Origin: Populus alba
Lineage: Eukaryota; Streptophyta; Magnoliopsida; Malpighiales; Salicaceae
Direction of reading: 5' to 3'
Length of the DNA stretch: 64,000 nucleotides
Assembly: GCF_005239225.2 (NCBI RefSeq)
Contig: NC_133293.1
Coordinates: 124,001 to 188,000 of the forward strand
Part shown: positions 35,900 to 48,031 of the stretch, one piece after another
Position numbering within the stretch: the stretch's first letter is position 1
How the letters are laid out: every line of letters starts with the position of its first letter
Notes under the pieces: generated by a model
The model's input: the letters and a program-made list of their open reading frames with translations, nothing else
What the model was told of the DNA's origin: nothing
Databases searched by the model: none
Translations under genes and position numbers: made by a program

Positions 35900-36900
35900 A
35901 AAGTGAATGCCATCAGGCAGCATGGAGACGATTCGAGAGAGACTCACTCATCTCAAAACTGTTCTGGGTCCTGTGGCTGAAACGAAGATCAATCCATGAA
36001 CGAAAAGCTTGCATACATAGTAGAAATGACTGAGAGGGTTATGAGGCAGTATGTGGATCTTGTGGTAGATGTGAGTTGTAAGTTAAAAGATCTTGAAGCG
36101 GGATTGCTATTCTGAAAAAGGTAGTAGTGAACACCCCTTGGGGTGGTGGTTCGTCCAAACCAAAAGAGCCAGAGCCAGAGCCAAAGTCATTTGGTGGTGC
36201 AAAAAGTTCCAAGGAATTGAAAATTTTTCTTTGGTACATGGAACAATATTTCGGTGAGGCAAAGATTGGGGCTAGCGAACAGGTGAACATCACAACAATG
36301 TATTTGTCAGGGGATGCGAAGTTATGGTGAAGGATTCGAATAAAAAAAGACCTGAATGCAGAGTGTCCCAAGATTGAGACTTGGGATCGGTTGAAACAAG
36401 AACATAAACAACAGTTCTTACTGAACAACACGTCCTGGCTGGTGAGGGAAGATTTGAAGAAGCTGAAGTAGGACCGATCACTGAGGGATTATTTCAAAGA
36501 ATTCAGTTCTTTGATATTGGATATAGAGAACATGTCCAAAGAAGATAGGCTATTCAATTTTATATCGGGTTTGCAACCTTGGGCACATGCAGAATTGCGG
36601 AGGCAGAAAGTTAAAGACTTGTCTTCTGTCATCGTTGTCGTAAATAGTTTGGTCTATTTCAAAGCAGTGACGCAAGATGGAGCTGTTCTCGTCCCTTCAA
36701 AGTTTTAAACCAGAGATAAGAGGGATGGGAAAAGTAAGAACAAGAAGCTTGGTGAGGGTGATTCAAACCTTTTATTGACAAGGAAAAAACCAAGCAAACA
36801 AATACGTCGACGAAAGAAGCCAAGCCGAATGCTGGATGTTTCATATGTGGAGGGCCGCATTATGTTAGGGAATGTCCTTAAAGGGAAAAATTGAATGTCA
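35900..36900 (+). pseudogene. Gag remnant
   Basis: Traceable capsid blocks: FGGAKSSKELKIFLWYMEQYF (36190-36250), then a GDAKLW motif that ends at a TGA (36328-36330), and DRLFNFISGLQPWAHAELRRQ (36541-36605). A CCHC zinc knuckle, CFICGGPHYVREC, lies at 36836-36875. Several stops and frame changes; not translatable as one protein. Confidence 0.8.
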
Positions 36901-37059
36901 TCCTGATCAACGAAAGTGAACCTCAAGAGATGGTCACACACGTCAACCCAATACGTGTGTTGAACTATTTGGTTATGGAATTAGAGGATTCGGTGGACGA
37001 ATCCAGCCCTACCGACACTAATATGGTGTTTTTAGATGCTTTGCGACAGGGAAAGTTGG

Positions 37060-37267
37060 GTGCGATGGACACTCTAATTTATGTGAATATTAGAGTGAAA
37101 GACATGGAAATTAATGTCATGTTAGATTCGGGTGCAACAAACACATTTGTGGCTGACAGGTTGGTGATGCAGCTGGGTTTACAATTAAGTACTAGTTAGA
37201 CGAAGATAAAGGCAGTGAATGTAAAGGCACAACAGATAATGGGAACTGCTTCTCGGGTGCCTTTGAC
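37060..37267 (+). pseudogene. Protease remnant, first part
   Basis: IRVKDMEINVMLDSGATNTFVADRLV, with the aspartic-protease motif LDSGAT near 37110-37140. It is interrupted at 37268 by the inserted DNA transposon. Confidence 0.8.
37258..37267 (+). other. Target-site duplication of MULE, left (TGCCTTTGAC)
   Basis: Ten-base direct repeat, second copy at 39405-39414. Confidence 0.85.
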
Positions 37268-39404
37268 CAAGGTTGTTAAAATCGTGATTTTAACACGGCA
37301 CGGAAAGCCTTACACAAACTCGGATCGTAAAATCGTAAAAAAATCGTAAGGAATTTTAAAATACATTAAAAAAAATTCATGTTTCAAATAAAAAATTCAT
37401 ACATAAAAAACATGCTTCAAATAAAAATTCATACATATTTCAAGCCTTCAAATAAAAATTTAGATTATTTTAATTAATGAAATCAAGAGTTTAATTGAAG
37501 AATTAATGAGTTTGAGAACTAAATTAAACTTTGATTTAATTAATTAAAGGAATCAGGGGTGTAATTGAAAAAATACCAAAGTTTGGAGCTGATTCAAGGA
37601 AAAATTGCTTGAAAATTAAAATTCAATGACCAAATTGAATAGTCCAAAAACCCAAGACTGTTGTGTAAATAGCGCTATAACTCAAGGATTTAATTGAATT
37701 TAATCTAAGGCACAATTGGATATCAATTATTTCTGATTAGTTCATTCCTTCAGAGCTCTTTAACTACAAAAAGTTGAGACAAACAGCCAACCAATTTGAA
37801 CTCCAGCATTCAAGAATTGATTTTAGCATTACGGTGCTTCTGGTGGACTTTATAAATATGTTGTGCAGGTATTGCTCTACTAGTCAAATCCAGGAAGACA
37901 AGAAAAAAAAGGAATGGTAGCACACTAAAATATTAACAGAATATTAACCCAGTAGGAATTGCAGTGTAGAGGCCATCCAAGATGTAGTTTTTCCATCCAC
38001 TTCTTGTGTCATTACAATTAATACCAGATGGCACACTCTTTTGAACATGGATTAACAGCAGGAGAGGTAGAAATGAGATGTAACTAACGTAAAGAAGATC
38101 TGCAGTGCGAAGAAAACCAACACTCATTATCTGGATAGCTCAGAACTTTGTTCTGTAGTATGCTAGGAATCAACCATGAACTTTATGAACATCTCAGATC
38201 AAATAACCTATCGTGTAGCAGTTTATGGTTAATTCGCAAGGCCAAGCCCGCTCCCCCAGCAAAATAAAAACTTGGCAAAGCATGCTGCCGTAGATTTACT
38301 TCAATAAGAATCTGAAGGGCCAAGATGAACCAACTGGCGGGCCGAATCCAACATGGAAAGCAATAGCCTTGAGCCTTAACATCGGCAACAAGCACCTTAA
38401 TTTGAATGTAGGATATATCAGTAGCATTTCCAGATTTAGAATTATACTTTTGTTTTGACAAGTTAAAACATACAAACACTTCCAGATTTTCATTCCAAAT
38501 AATGGTACCATGGGATTGAGCTCGGGGAGTACTCTGCAATGTGTTTCCGCTCTAATGTAATAAAGTAACTTCCATTCCGTTTTTTTCTATGACAGTCACA
38601 GTAGCACACTAGAATATTAACATTGTCACAGTAGCACACTAAAATTCACATTAAACTGTAAAGAAACGAAATGCTAAGAAATTATTGCAGTGAGCAGAGA
38701 AACGGAAGCTTACCTCTGTCGAGTCTGTTCTGAGCAGTGAGCAATGGCCAGTGAGCACTGAGCACAGTCAAAGTTGGAGCCTATGAATTCAATCAAACTA
38801 ACATTAACATCAGACTAAGAAACGGACAGGGACAAAAAAAAACCCACTTGAAGACTGGAGAAACAAGATAAACAGTGTTGTTGTGTGTTGTGTGCAGGAG
38901 GCGGTGAAACAAGATAAACAGTGTTACTTACCTTGTGTGGACTGTGGATTGTGATTCTCACAGTGGCTGGTGAAAAGAACGTCGTGTCGCCATCGATGAT
39001 GGAAAAATAATGCAGATGAGGGGCGAGCAAGGGCTGGTGAAAAGACTGAGTCACTGAGCCCTGAGGAATGTGAAATTTGGGATTTTCAATTTAGGGATTT
39101 CTGAGAACGTGAAGAGAAGAGAAGAGAGAAGACTGATTTCGGTGAAGAGAAGAGAAGAGAGCCTTCGATCTATTAGAGCCAATAGGAGGACGACACGTGG
39201 CAGAAACATTGAATTAAAATTTCCTGCTGGCAAACTCGTTCAATCAGTGGTGAAATCGCGATTTTATGCGATTTCGCCCGATTTTAACTGTTTAAAATTC
39301 GATTTTGCTCATTTTCGAGTTTTATGAACGATTTAGCACGTAAAGTCTATATTGACTCGTAAAAACGTACGATTTTACGAGTTGACTCGTGATTTTAACA
39401 ACCA
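37268..39404. mobile_element. Mutator-like element, non-autonomous
   Basis: 2137 bp. The ends are near-inverted (CAAGGTTGTTAAAATC... and ...GATTTTAACAACCA) and flanked by a 10-bp duplication, which fits the 9-11 bp of Mutator-like elements. Subterminal sequence is rich in aaatcgt/acgatttt. I found no transposase. The interior holds a segment (about 37455-37700) related to the LTR-like sequence at 425-580. On the minus strand it holds splice-site-like signals: GTAAGT at 38931, GTAAGC at 38713 and an acceptor near 38534, with an open frame of about 118 codons at 38183-38539. The family is inferred from the duplication length. Confidence 0.65.
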
Positions 39405-40650
39405 TGCCTTTGACAATGGAAAAGTGGCAGGGGAAACATGATTTACTGGTTGTGACCCTTGATGATTTTGACTTAATTCTTGGCCTAGACTTTTTGAAAA
39501 AGGCTAAGATTGCATTGATGTTGTATTTGGGTGGGATTTTAATTGTTAGCGAGACATGCTATAGTTTTGTGCCTTGTTATAAGAATTCAATGATCGAGAG
39601 CAAAAAGGGCATTAACAACATGATTTCAGCCATCGCAATCAACAAACCCTTGAGGAAGGGTAGCAAAGTATTTATGGCAGTAGCAATGGGTGGGGATTCG
39701 GACCATAGTGGGCAAGTGTCGAATGTTAATGCTAGAGTATTAGAGTAGTATGAGGATGTAATGCCTCTTGAGTTGCCGAAAAAGCTTCCACCAAGAAGGG
39801 TTGTGGATCACCAAATTAACCTTATGCCAGGTGCGACACCACCGTCGCAACCCTTATATTATATGTCCCTTAGAGACTTGGGCAAATTGAGAAGACAGTT
39901 AGAGGAACAAATAGACTCTAGGTTTGTACAGCCGTCTAAACCTCCATATGATGCTCCTATCTTATTCCAGAAGAAAACTAATGGTAGTCTTTGAATGGCT
40001 AATGGTAGTCTTCAAATGTGTGTAGATTATTGTGCACTAAACAAGGTGATAATAAAAAAAAAAAGTATCCGGTGTCGCTGGTGCAGGACTTGATGGACAA
40101 CCTGAGGGAGCTCCTGTCTTCACAAAACTGGATTTGAAGTCTGAGTATTGGCAAGTGCGGATTGCTGAAGGGAATGAATACAAGATTACTTGTATGATGA
40201 GGTATGGGTCTTATAAATTTCTGGTTATGCCATTCAGCTTAACCATTGCTCTAGCTATATTTTGTAACTTAATGAATGACGTATTGTATGAGTTTCTAGA
40301 TGATTTTGTTGTTGTATATCTAGATGATATTGTTGTGTTCAATAGAAGCATGAATAATCATGTTATGTATCTTTCTAAAGTTTTGTCTCGACTGAGGGAG
40401 TATGAATTGTTTGTCAAGAAGGAAAAAAATATGAATTTGCAAGTGATGAGATTATGTTCTTAGGACACCTGGTAAGCATGGACCAAGTGAGGATGGATCC
40501 AAAAAAGGTACAAGCCATAATAGAATGGGCAGCCCATACGATGGTATCAGATTTGCGATCCTTTTCGGGATTGGCTAATTATTATCGTCGATTTATCAAG
40601 GACTACAACAAAGTGGCCACTCCCTTTTCTAATCTTTTGAAGAATTAGAA
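39405..40650 (+). pseudogene. Protease end and reverse transcriptase remnant
   Basis: Resumes after the insert with WQGKHDLLVVTLDDFDLILGL (the protease-end block of chromoviruses). RT blocks follow: a decayed NLMPGATPPSQPLYYMS start (about 39820), LKSEYWQVRIAEG (40135), SYKFLVMPF, and the catalytic block VVYLDDIVVF (about 40310-40340). The last is LRSFSGLANYYRRFIKDY (40555-40605). At least one frameshift and several stops (for example TGA at 39992-39994). Confidence 0.85.
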
Positions 40651-40689
40651 GTGGGATTGGATTGATGAGTGCTAACATGCATTCAAGAA

Positions 40690-41060
40690 ATTGAAGAGGG
40701 CCATACGTTTAAATGTTTAAATAGGGCTATTGAAGGAGTTTTGGCTTAATAGGGACATCCGATGGCATTTGAGAGTCGAAAACTCAATAAGGCAGAGTAG
40801 CGATATTCAACACACGAGAAGGAAATGACGACAATGGTTCATTGCCTTGGTGTATGGTGGGTGTACTTATTAGGGCTGAAGTTTGTTATGAAAATCGATT
40901 ATGTGGCCAACATATTTTTTAGAACACATAAGAAGTTGTCGCAGCGGCAAGCTCGGTGGCAAGAGTTCTTGGCTGAGTATAACTTTGAGTTGGAGTGCAA
41001 GCCAGGGCGACACAATCAAGTTGCAGATGCACTTAACAGGCGTTGTGTGCTTGCTATGGT
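40690..41060 (+). pseudogene. RNase H remnant
   Basis: A decayed region with YSTHEKEMTTMVHCLGVWWVYLLG (about 40800-40875) and the closing block RQARWQEFLAEYNFELECKPGRHNQVADAL (40945-41030), typical of the RNase H end in chromoviruses. Confidence 0.75.
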
Positions 41061-41109
41061 TTTTTCTCTTCGCATGTGGAGTTGGACATACTAGAGAGAC
41101 TTCACCAAG

Positions 41110-41900
41110 CTTCCGAGAAGGATGCAACTTATAAAAAAGATGGTTAATCTCGTATGAGAAAGGACTGTACAAAGTTACTAACTGAAAAATGATCTTCTAT
41201 ATACCAAGGGGGGTTGAGTCTACGTGTCGAAAAGGAAGTTGCGAAGATTGTTGATGTCAGAGACACATGATCTATAATGGGCAGGACATCCAAAGAGGGA
41301 AGACTATTGGTCGAAGATTGATGAGGATGTGGAGTTATACATACGGACTTGTCTAATATGTCAGCAAGACAAAACTCTATGACAACGAGAGGCAGGGTTT
41401 CTTCAACCACTGCCGATTCCAGACAAGCCATGGGTTTCTGTCTCGATGGATTTCATTATGGGACTTCCAAAAATGGATGACATGAATGCAATGATGGTGG
41501 TTATGGATAGGCTCTCCAAATATGCAATGTTTGTTGTCACTCCATTAGTTTGTACAATAGAGGTGGCAATGAGGATGTTTTATCGAAATGTGGCGAAATA
41601 CCTTGGGATCCTGATAGACATTGTTAGTGACCGTGACACACGTTTTACTTGCAGGTTTTGGACAGCTCTGTTTAATATGATGGGGATGCAACTGAAGTTT
41701 TCTACAGCTAACCATCCTCAGACAGATAAGCAAATAAAAAGGATCTACGCATTATTGGAGGAGTATTTACGGCACTATGTGAAAGCGACGCAGCGGAATT
41801 GGATAGAGCTGCTGGACAATGACCAATTTTGCTACAATCTCTATAAATCATCAACGACTGAGGCAAGTCCCTTTGACCTGGTGTTAGGGGTATAACCCTA
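41110..41900 (+). pseudogene. Integrase remnant
   Basis: A zinc-binding region is traceable (TCLICQQDKT at about 41345-41380). The core has MDFIMGLPKMDDMNAMMVV (41446-41505) and IVSDRDTRFTCRFW (41620-41660), then a QTDKQIKRIYALLEEYL block where the usual QTDGQTE/E motif has changed. The third acidic residue cannot be confirmed in this decayed sequence. Confidence 0.8.
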
Positions 41901-42354
41901 AACTCCTATGGAGATTTCAATGTAGAAATTAGGGGGAAGAAGTTCAACAACATACCAATTTATGATGGAAAGGCAGGAGTTATTATAACAAGCTTAGGAC
42001 AGTTTGTGGAAGGCCATCAAACAAAATGAAGAAGTATGCAGATTTGAAGAAAAAGCCATTGGAGTTTGACATAGGTGACAAGGTGTTACTGAACTTAACA
42101 CCTCAGATCTGGAAGAAGATTACAAGCAGATTGGCTTAGCAAGGGTTGATACCAAGTATGATAAGCCTTTCAAAGTTAGGGAGAAAGTAGGGGTTGTAGT
42201 GTATAGGTTGATCTTGCTAGAATGGATGAAACTTCACCCCACATTTCATGTTAGCAACTTAAGACCCTACTCGAAGATAAGGAGGACCTGGACAGAAACA
42301 AGCCACAACGTGCTCCCCAAATGGTTTGGAAGTAGCTTGACGATGACATTGTTA

Positions 42355-42490
42355 TAATAATGGATCATCATAGGCTTGGGCAATATAAAAAGAACCGAAG
42401 GACAGAATTTCTAGTGAAATGGGTGAGAAATGAAGAGGTTTCGTGGGAGAAAGATATTGATTTGTGGCAGTACAAGGACTAGGTACAAGA
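42355..42490 (+). pseudogene. C-terminal chromodomain remnant
   Basis: EFLVKWVRNEEVSWEKDIDLW followed by QYKD and a stop. This is the chromodomain pattern (Y/F)LVKW...SWE...L, which marks chromoviruses and directs insertion to modified chromatin. The frame stops at 42480-42482 and continues as an untranslated tail to the polypurine tract. Confidence 0.75.
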
Positions 42491-42525
42491 TTACCTCACA
42501 TCGATTCCAATTAGGGCGTCAGACT

Positions 42526-42543
42526 CTTTAAGTGGGGGTAGTT
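42526..42543 (+). other. Polypurine tract
   Basis: AAGTGGGGGTAGTT directly before the 3' LTR. Confidence 0.65.
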
Positions 42544-43231
42544 TGTCACAGTCCTAGGCATAAGGGCGGGCCAACAAGAACACTATTGGGATCTCAGCAG
42601 CATGCATTGGTAGATACAGCATGTTAGCCAAGGCAGATTCGGCAGCGATGCATAAAAGGTGCGTGCAAACATAGTCAGCATGTTTGGAACAACTTCAGAC
42701 TTGGATAAAGGGTTGTCAAAGACGTGCAAAAGCACAATTAGGTTGGAAGAGAGGCTTAACTGGCTGGCTTGAAGGTCTGTAAGGTGGCAAACCAAGGGAA
42801 GTTACAACAGGGGCGGATGGAGGCAGTTTTTGTTTTATCCAAACTATCTAGTTGTATAGATCTATTTAGGGGTGGCAGTTTTATATATAACTTCCACATT
42901 CTCTTGTGATAAAAGAGAACTAATGATGTGTAGCTTGCAAGTAGAATTGTGCATGGCACACACAAATAGTTTTATGTATCCTTTGTTTCGGAATGAATAA
43001 AGGTTGGGAGTGTTTTCCTATAAATTGTTTTTGCAATTTTGAATTCCAAGATTTGTGTTGCTGTTATTTTTCTATTGGTTGAAAGACTTAGGGGAAAGTT
43101 CTTTGGGTGTGTGAAACACCTTAGTGGATACACTAAACACAAGTTGAAATTGTGAGGAAGGCTGAGTCTAGTATGGGACTAGACTACTGTGCTAGGAGTA
43201 AAATATTGTAAAAAATTTAATCCCCGTGTCA
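42544..43231 (+). repeat. 3' LTR (688 bp)
   Basis: Begins TGTCACAG and ends CCCCGTGTCA. It is followed by the CTCAT duplication (43232-43236). Confidence 0.9.
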
Positions 43232-43236
43232 CTCAT

Positions 43237-43772
43237 CTTCATGGAGATACACCGCTATTCACCCGAATGGAGGTGGCTATAGAGATATTTATTTAGGTGT
43301 GAAGGCATATATGATGTCTTCTTACTCACTAAACGTCATATCCAAATTTATATATAAATATTTTATTTTACCCACAATCTTTTCAATATATATTTAAAAC
43401 TATCTTCGATAAAATGTAAAATAATTTATTTTTTCATAGCCTATATACTTTGATCGTGAAAAAAAAAAATAAAGAGCTCCAATGAAGATATGTCTTTATC
43501 AAAAAGTGACTATGAAAGATTGAAAATTACTTTTAATTAAAATAGAGGTATGTATATGAAGGTTAGGACGCCTCTATGGTGGTGGTAGATTACTTTTCAT
43601 TTTCTTAAGGTTGAAAATTACCTTTTTGAATCCCTTTTTTTTTTTTTTCCTATCTAGAAGCCTTTTGAAATATTAGCTAATTTAATGTAGGAGGATTGAT
43701 ATTAGAAATCTGTTCTTTATTTTTTTTTCCATAAATAGGGGAAGTTCGGATACAATTTGGATATAAAAAAAA
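43237..43772. other. Intergenic DNA between Ty3 element and chloroplast insertion
   Basis: No gene supported. AT-rich, with an (ATTTT)-rich stretch. Confidence 0.5.
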
Positions 43773-44181
43773 TTACCATATATAACACAAAATTTCTCCA
43801 CCAATTCTTTCTAATCGAGCCTCTCGGTCTGTCATTATACCCTGAGAAGTAAAAAGAATTACAATCCCCATTCCACCTATAATTCTCAAAATTTGTTAAT
43901 AGTTAGAATAATTCATAGACTAGGGCGATTGATGCGTTTTAAATTTAGACTTGTTCGACATGGTCTTATCCTATTTCTTCTATATCGTAGGGTTAAAGCA
44001 AAAAAAAAAAAAAAAAACTACCTTCCTGGTGTTTCCTCACATTTTCAATAAAACATTCTCGTAACATTTTTTTAATAATGTTTTTGGTCATGTTAGTAGA
44101 TGGTATTCGAACGGTTCTTTTTCTATCCATGTTCGCATTTTGTATGGAGGTTATTATGTTAGTAAGAGTGTCCCTGCCCAT
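43773..44181 (-). pseudogene. rps8: Chloroplast rps8 copy, decayed
   Basis: Starts at ATG 44181 ([22 protein letters not shown]) and ends with ILCYIW and TAA at 43773. The intact gene encodes small ribosomal protein uS8 of the chloroplast. The C-terminal half is in other frames, with indels in the A-rich run near 44000, so no intact protein remains. Confidence 0.88.
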
Positions 44182-44199
44182 AATAAACTAAAATTTTTG

Positions 44200-44745
44200 T
44201 TGCCTCATAATTTTGATATAATCAACATACTTTCTCAGAATAAATGGATTGTGTCTTGGTTCGTTTCGCCATCCTACCCAATAAATCATTAAGATTCGTT
44301 TTCAATAAAATCTTATATATTCATAAGTTCCATTGTTCACATCGCTTTTTGATTAATGGTTAGGTCTTAATTATACAATGAAGCCCCTCCCTAATGAATT
44401 TGTTTTTAAGTCAATGTGACCTATAGACCTTGCACATATTGGAATCCTATTTATCTTTCATCCTTCCATTTATCTGCATAATTTTTTATTTTGCTTTACA
44501 ATTCATAATCAAATTGGTTTTTAGTTTATTTATGCAAAAAAGATTTCAATTGCTACAATGTAATGACAAATAGATTCTATCTTGACTTTGACTGCTTTTT
44601 TTGATCCAGATCCAAATAATGTGAAGTGATGAGTTGGTTATAAATTCTATATTTATACTTATTAATTCATTAGTTCATAGTATGCATTGGTCTGTTTTTC
44701 TTTTTTTTTTTTGACATTTGAAAAACCAACTAGTCAAACATTAAG
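44200..44745 (-). pseudogene. rpl16: Chloroplast rpl16 intron fragment
   Basis: The sequence near 44727-44752 is the complement of the conserved rpl16 exon-1/intron start (GCTATGCTTAATGTTTGACTAG). The following non-coding stretch (44200-44727) reads as the group II intron. Exon 2 of rpl16 and the whole of rpl14, which should lie between it and rps8, are missing, which suggests a deletion near 44190. Confidence 0.65.
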
Positions 44746-44912
44746 CATAGCTTATTAAATAATCAATTGAATTTTTTTTATTTTATTCAACCTTATAGAA
44801 TTAGAATTATTTCATTCTTCTTTTTTTTTTTTGGCCAAAAAAAAATGAAAGAATTTGTCATTTTTTGTTCTATTAATAAATAGAATGTAAAGACATGTTA
44901 AGTAAGGGTTTA

Positions 44913-45567
44913 CTATTCCTCGTCTATAAATATCCAAATTTTTATACCTAAGACCCCATAAATAGTTCTAACTATATAAGAACAATAATTAATTTTAGCT
45001 CGAAGAGTTTGTAGAGGAACCCTACTCTCTCTAACCTATTCGGCCCGTGCAATTTCTTTTCCATCAAGACGCCCTACAATTTGTACTTGAATTCCCTTTG
45101 TATTGCTTTGCTCAGTTAATTCAATAGCCTTTTTCATTGTTTTGCAAAATGAAACTCGATTCTTTAATTGTCCAGCTATAATTCTGCCAGAACATTCAGG
45201 TGCATGTAAGGGTTTTCAATTCTTGTAATAGAAATGTTGAGTTTTCGATTCATAGAATTAAGTTATTTTTGTACATTTATTTGTAATTCTTTGATCCTTT
45301 TAGGTTTACCTTCTGTTAAAATTTTTGGAAATCCTAAATAGATTATAACTTGAATCACATCTATTCATTTTTTAATCTCTATATGTTCAATTCCTTCAAC
45401 ACTATAAGAAAATTTCATATTTTTTTGTACATAATTTTTTATACAATTTCTTATTTTTTGATCTTTTTGCAGACCCTAAAAAAAAAATTTGGTTGTGCAA
45501 ACCTAAGAGAATAATGATCTTGGGTTGTACCAAGTTTGAAACCAAGTGGATTTATTTTTTGTCCTAT
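44913..45567 (-). pseudogene. rps3: Chloroplast rps3 copy, decayed
   Basis: N-terminal block [13 protein letters not shown] near 45550, central [18 protein letters not shown] near 45150 and C-terminal [12 protein letters not shown] to a stop at 44913. The start codon has become ATA (45567). Length is near the normal 650 bp, but stops and frameshifts are frequent, especially in the middle. Confidence 0.88.
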
Positions 45568-45649
45568 AATCCCCCACTAGTATATATATCATCAAATGTC
45601 ATATGTGTGTACTTAGTTTTATTTATCCTTATACATCTTGGTTTTTTTA

Positions 45650-46070
45650 AATATATGTTATATTTTTCATATTCTTCGTAGAAAATCTTCTTCGTATTCT
45701 TCATATGATATATCCTCAAATACAATACTTATATGGCAAGTCGGTCTTTTTATCAGATAACTTTGTCCTCGAGCCCGAGGTTTAAATTTTTTCATGGTAG
45801 CGCCTTCGTTGACTTCGGCATTGCTAATGACTAAACTAGCTTCGTTCAAACTCATATTGTGACTAGCATTGGCTGCTGCGGAATAAACCAATTTAAAAAT
45901 GGGATAACATGCTCGATAAAGCATTAGTTCGAGTATCACAAGTGTTTCCTCATAAGAATGTCCACGAATCTGATCAATTATTCTTGCGCTTTGTGAGCAA
46001 ACATAGATATATAGAACCCTGAGCGAATGCTTCATATGGGTTCTTTTTTCTCTTCTTTATCATAGGGTTT
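45650..46070 (-). pseudogene. rpl22: Chloroplast rpl22 copy, mostly open
   Basis: A frame of about 122 codons (45667-46035) with [42 protein letters not shown] and [20 protein letters not shown]. The N-terminal part reads in another frame ([11 protein letters not shown]...), so a one-base indel separates it. Without a transit peptide it is unlikely to be a functional transferred gene. Confidence 0.85.
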
Positions 46071-46212
46071 ACTTTACCTCTTACTCTTAATCTTGATTCT
46101 TACTCTTAAAATTGAATAAAATATAAAAGAAATATAAATAATAAACTAATAATGAATGATAAGCATCTATATTTTCCTTTTCAAATTGTAATATTTATTA
46201 ATTATTAAGGAA

Positions 46213-46491
46213 TTAACGACGAGATTTATTATCATTTTTTGCATGTCCCTGAAAATTAAGAGCAGGTGCAAATTCTCCTAATTTATGACCCACTATACGA
46301 TCTGTTATATAAATAGGTAAATGCTTTTTCCCATTATGGATAGCAATAGTATGGCCGATCATTGTGGGTATAATGGTAGATGCCCGGGACCACGTTACTA
46401 TTTAAGTTTTTTCTTCCTTTGTGTTAAGTTTATTTATTTTTCTTAATAAATGATTTGCTACAAAAGGATTTTCTTTTAGTGAATGTGTCAT
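46213..46491 (-). pseudogene. rps19: Chloroplast rps19 copy, one stop codon
   Basis: Exactly 93 codons from ATG (46491) to TAA (46213), in one frame, with [17 protein letters not shown] and [17 protein letters not shown] single in-frame TAA (46402-46404, codon 30) breaks it. It is the least decayed gene of the insertion. Confidence 0.9.
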
Positions 46492-46545
46492 AGTTAATTT
46501 CTCATATTTTTTTTTAAGATGAAGAAACAAATTCTATTTTTTCTC

Positions 46546-46980
46546 CTATTTACTGCGGCGATGAAGAATCAAATTATCACTATATATTTTTTTTTTTTCT
46601 ACTTCTTCTTCCAAGTGCAGGATAACCCCAAAGGGTTGGGGGCTTTTTTCTACCAATTAGGGCCCTCCCCTTACCACCTCCATGGGGATGGTCTATAGGG
46701 TCCATAACTACTCCTCTTACTATATGATGTTTACCTAGCCAACATTTAGATCCGGCTCTACCCAAACTTTGCCGGTTCACCTCAGCATTCCCTACTTGTC
46801 TGACTATTGCTGAGCAATTTTTTGATATTAAATGAACCTCCCCAGAAGGTATTTTTAATGTGGCCGATTTCTCCTCTTTTGCAATCAGTTTCGTTACAGC
46901 ACCTATAACTCTAGCTAATTGTCTACCCCTTCCAAGTGTGATTTCTATGTTATATATGGTCCTGTCTAAGGGCATAATGG
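46546..46980 (-). pseudogene. rpl2: Chloroplast rpl2 exon 2, decayed
   Basis: Reads [41 protein letters not shown], the [10 protein letters not shown] block and [18 protein letters not shown], the ribosomal protein uL2 signature. A frameshift near 46585 moves the last 13 residues to another frame, where the normal end (SDNLIL..RRSK) and stop (46546) can still be read. Upstream, 46980-47250 looks like the 3' part of the rpl2 intron. Exon 1 is absent. Confidence 0.88.
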
Positions 46981-47399
46981 TTGAAGTAGATTCTTTTTTT
47001 TTTATCAATCAAAACCTCTTTCCAAATTGTACAAGCTTATTCCAAAACATACGGCTTTATGGGTGTAAATGATGATATCTATATAGATAGATCTTATATA
47101 TTGTATAATGAAGTCAAGTACTACATGAGTGGATATATAGGAATCAAAATATGTCGAATCACTCATGTTATGCTCTTCTACATCCTAGATCTTCCCGTTC
47201 CTTCATCTGACTTATGTTCTTCAAGCATTTGGTTATGATCACCCTTGTAGACCTACTTAGGTGGTGAGCATTTATTTGTAAGAATCAAATTCATTGCGAT
47301 GGATGATTTCAACTTTTAAAATTTGAAAAAAAAAAAGAATCCAGTCAATTTTTTATTGTATCAAATCATTCATATATGTGTAGATATGGATAAGATCTA

Positions 47400-47541
47400 G
47401 ATTTTATAACATATAGAGATATAGATTTTTTTTTATATGGATCCATTTGGTTTGTTTGAATTTTGCTTGAGCCGGATGATGAAAAATTATAATGTCTAGT
47501 TCCTTCAGAGGGTGGATTTTTAAGAATTTCACCTATCCCAA
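47400..47541 (+). other. petD: 3' end of the petD group II intron
   Basis: gagccggatgatgaaaaatt...gttcctt resembles domain V of group II introns. It is followed by ttcacctatcccaat, the usual end of this intron. Confidence 0.6.

Positions 47542-48031
<490 letters not shown>

Larger units (their letters stand above)
35140..43231 (+). mobile_element. Older Ty3 chromovirus with chromodomain, interrupted
   Basis: An 8.1-kb element in plus orientation, with LTRs 35140-35850 and 42544-43231, a decayed PBS, a polypurine tract and CTCAT duplications. Gag, protease, RT, RNase H, integrase and a C-terminal chromodomain can all be traced, each broken by stops and frameshifts. The LTRs are clearly more divergent from each other than those of the element at 16429-23728, so insertion is older. 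A 2.1-kb DNA transposon (37268-39404) splits protease from RT. Removing that insert leaves about 6 kb, normal for a chromovirus. Confidence 0.9.

Noticed and set aside
35135..43236. Active second retrotransposon
   Set aside because: Every coding domain has stops or frameshifts, the LTRs are well diverged and a transposon interrupts pol.
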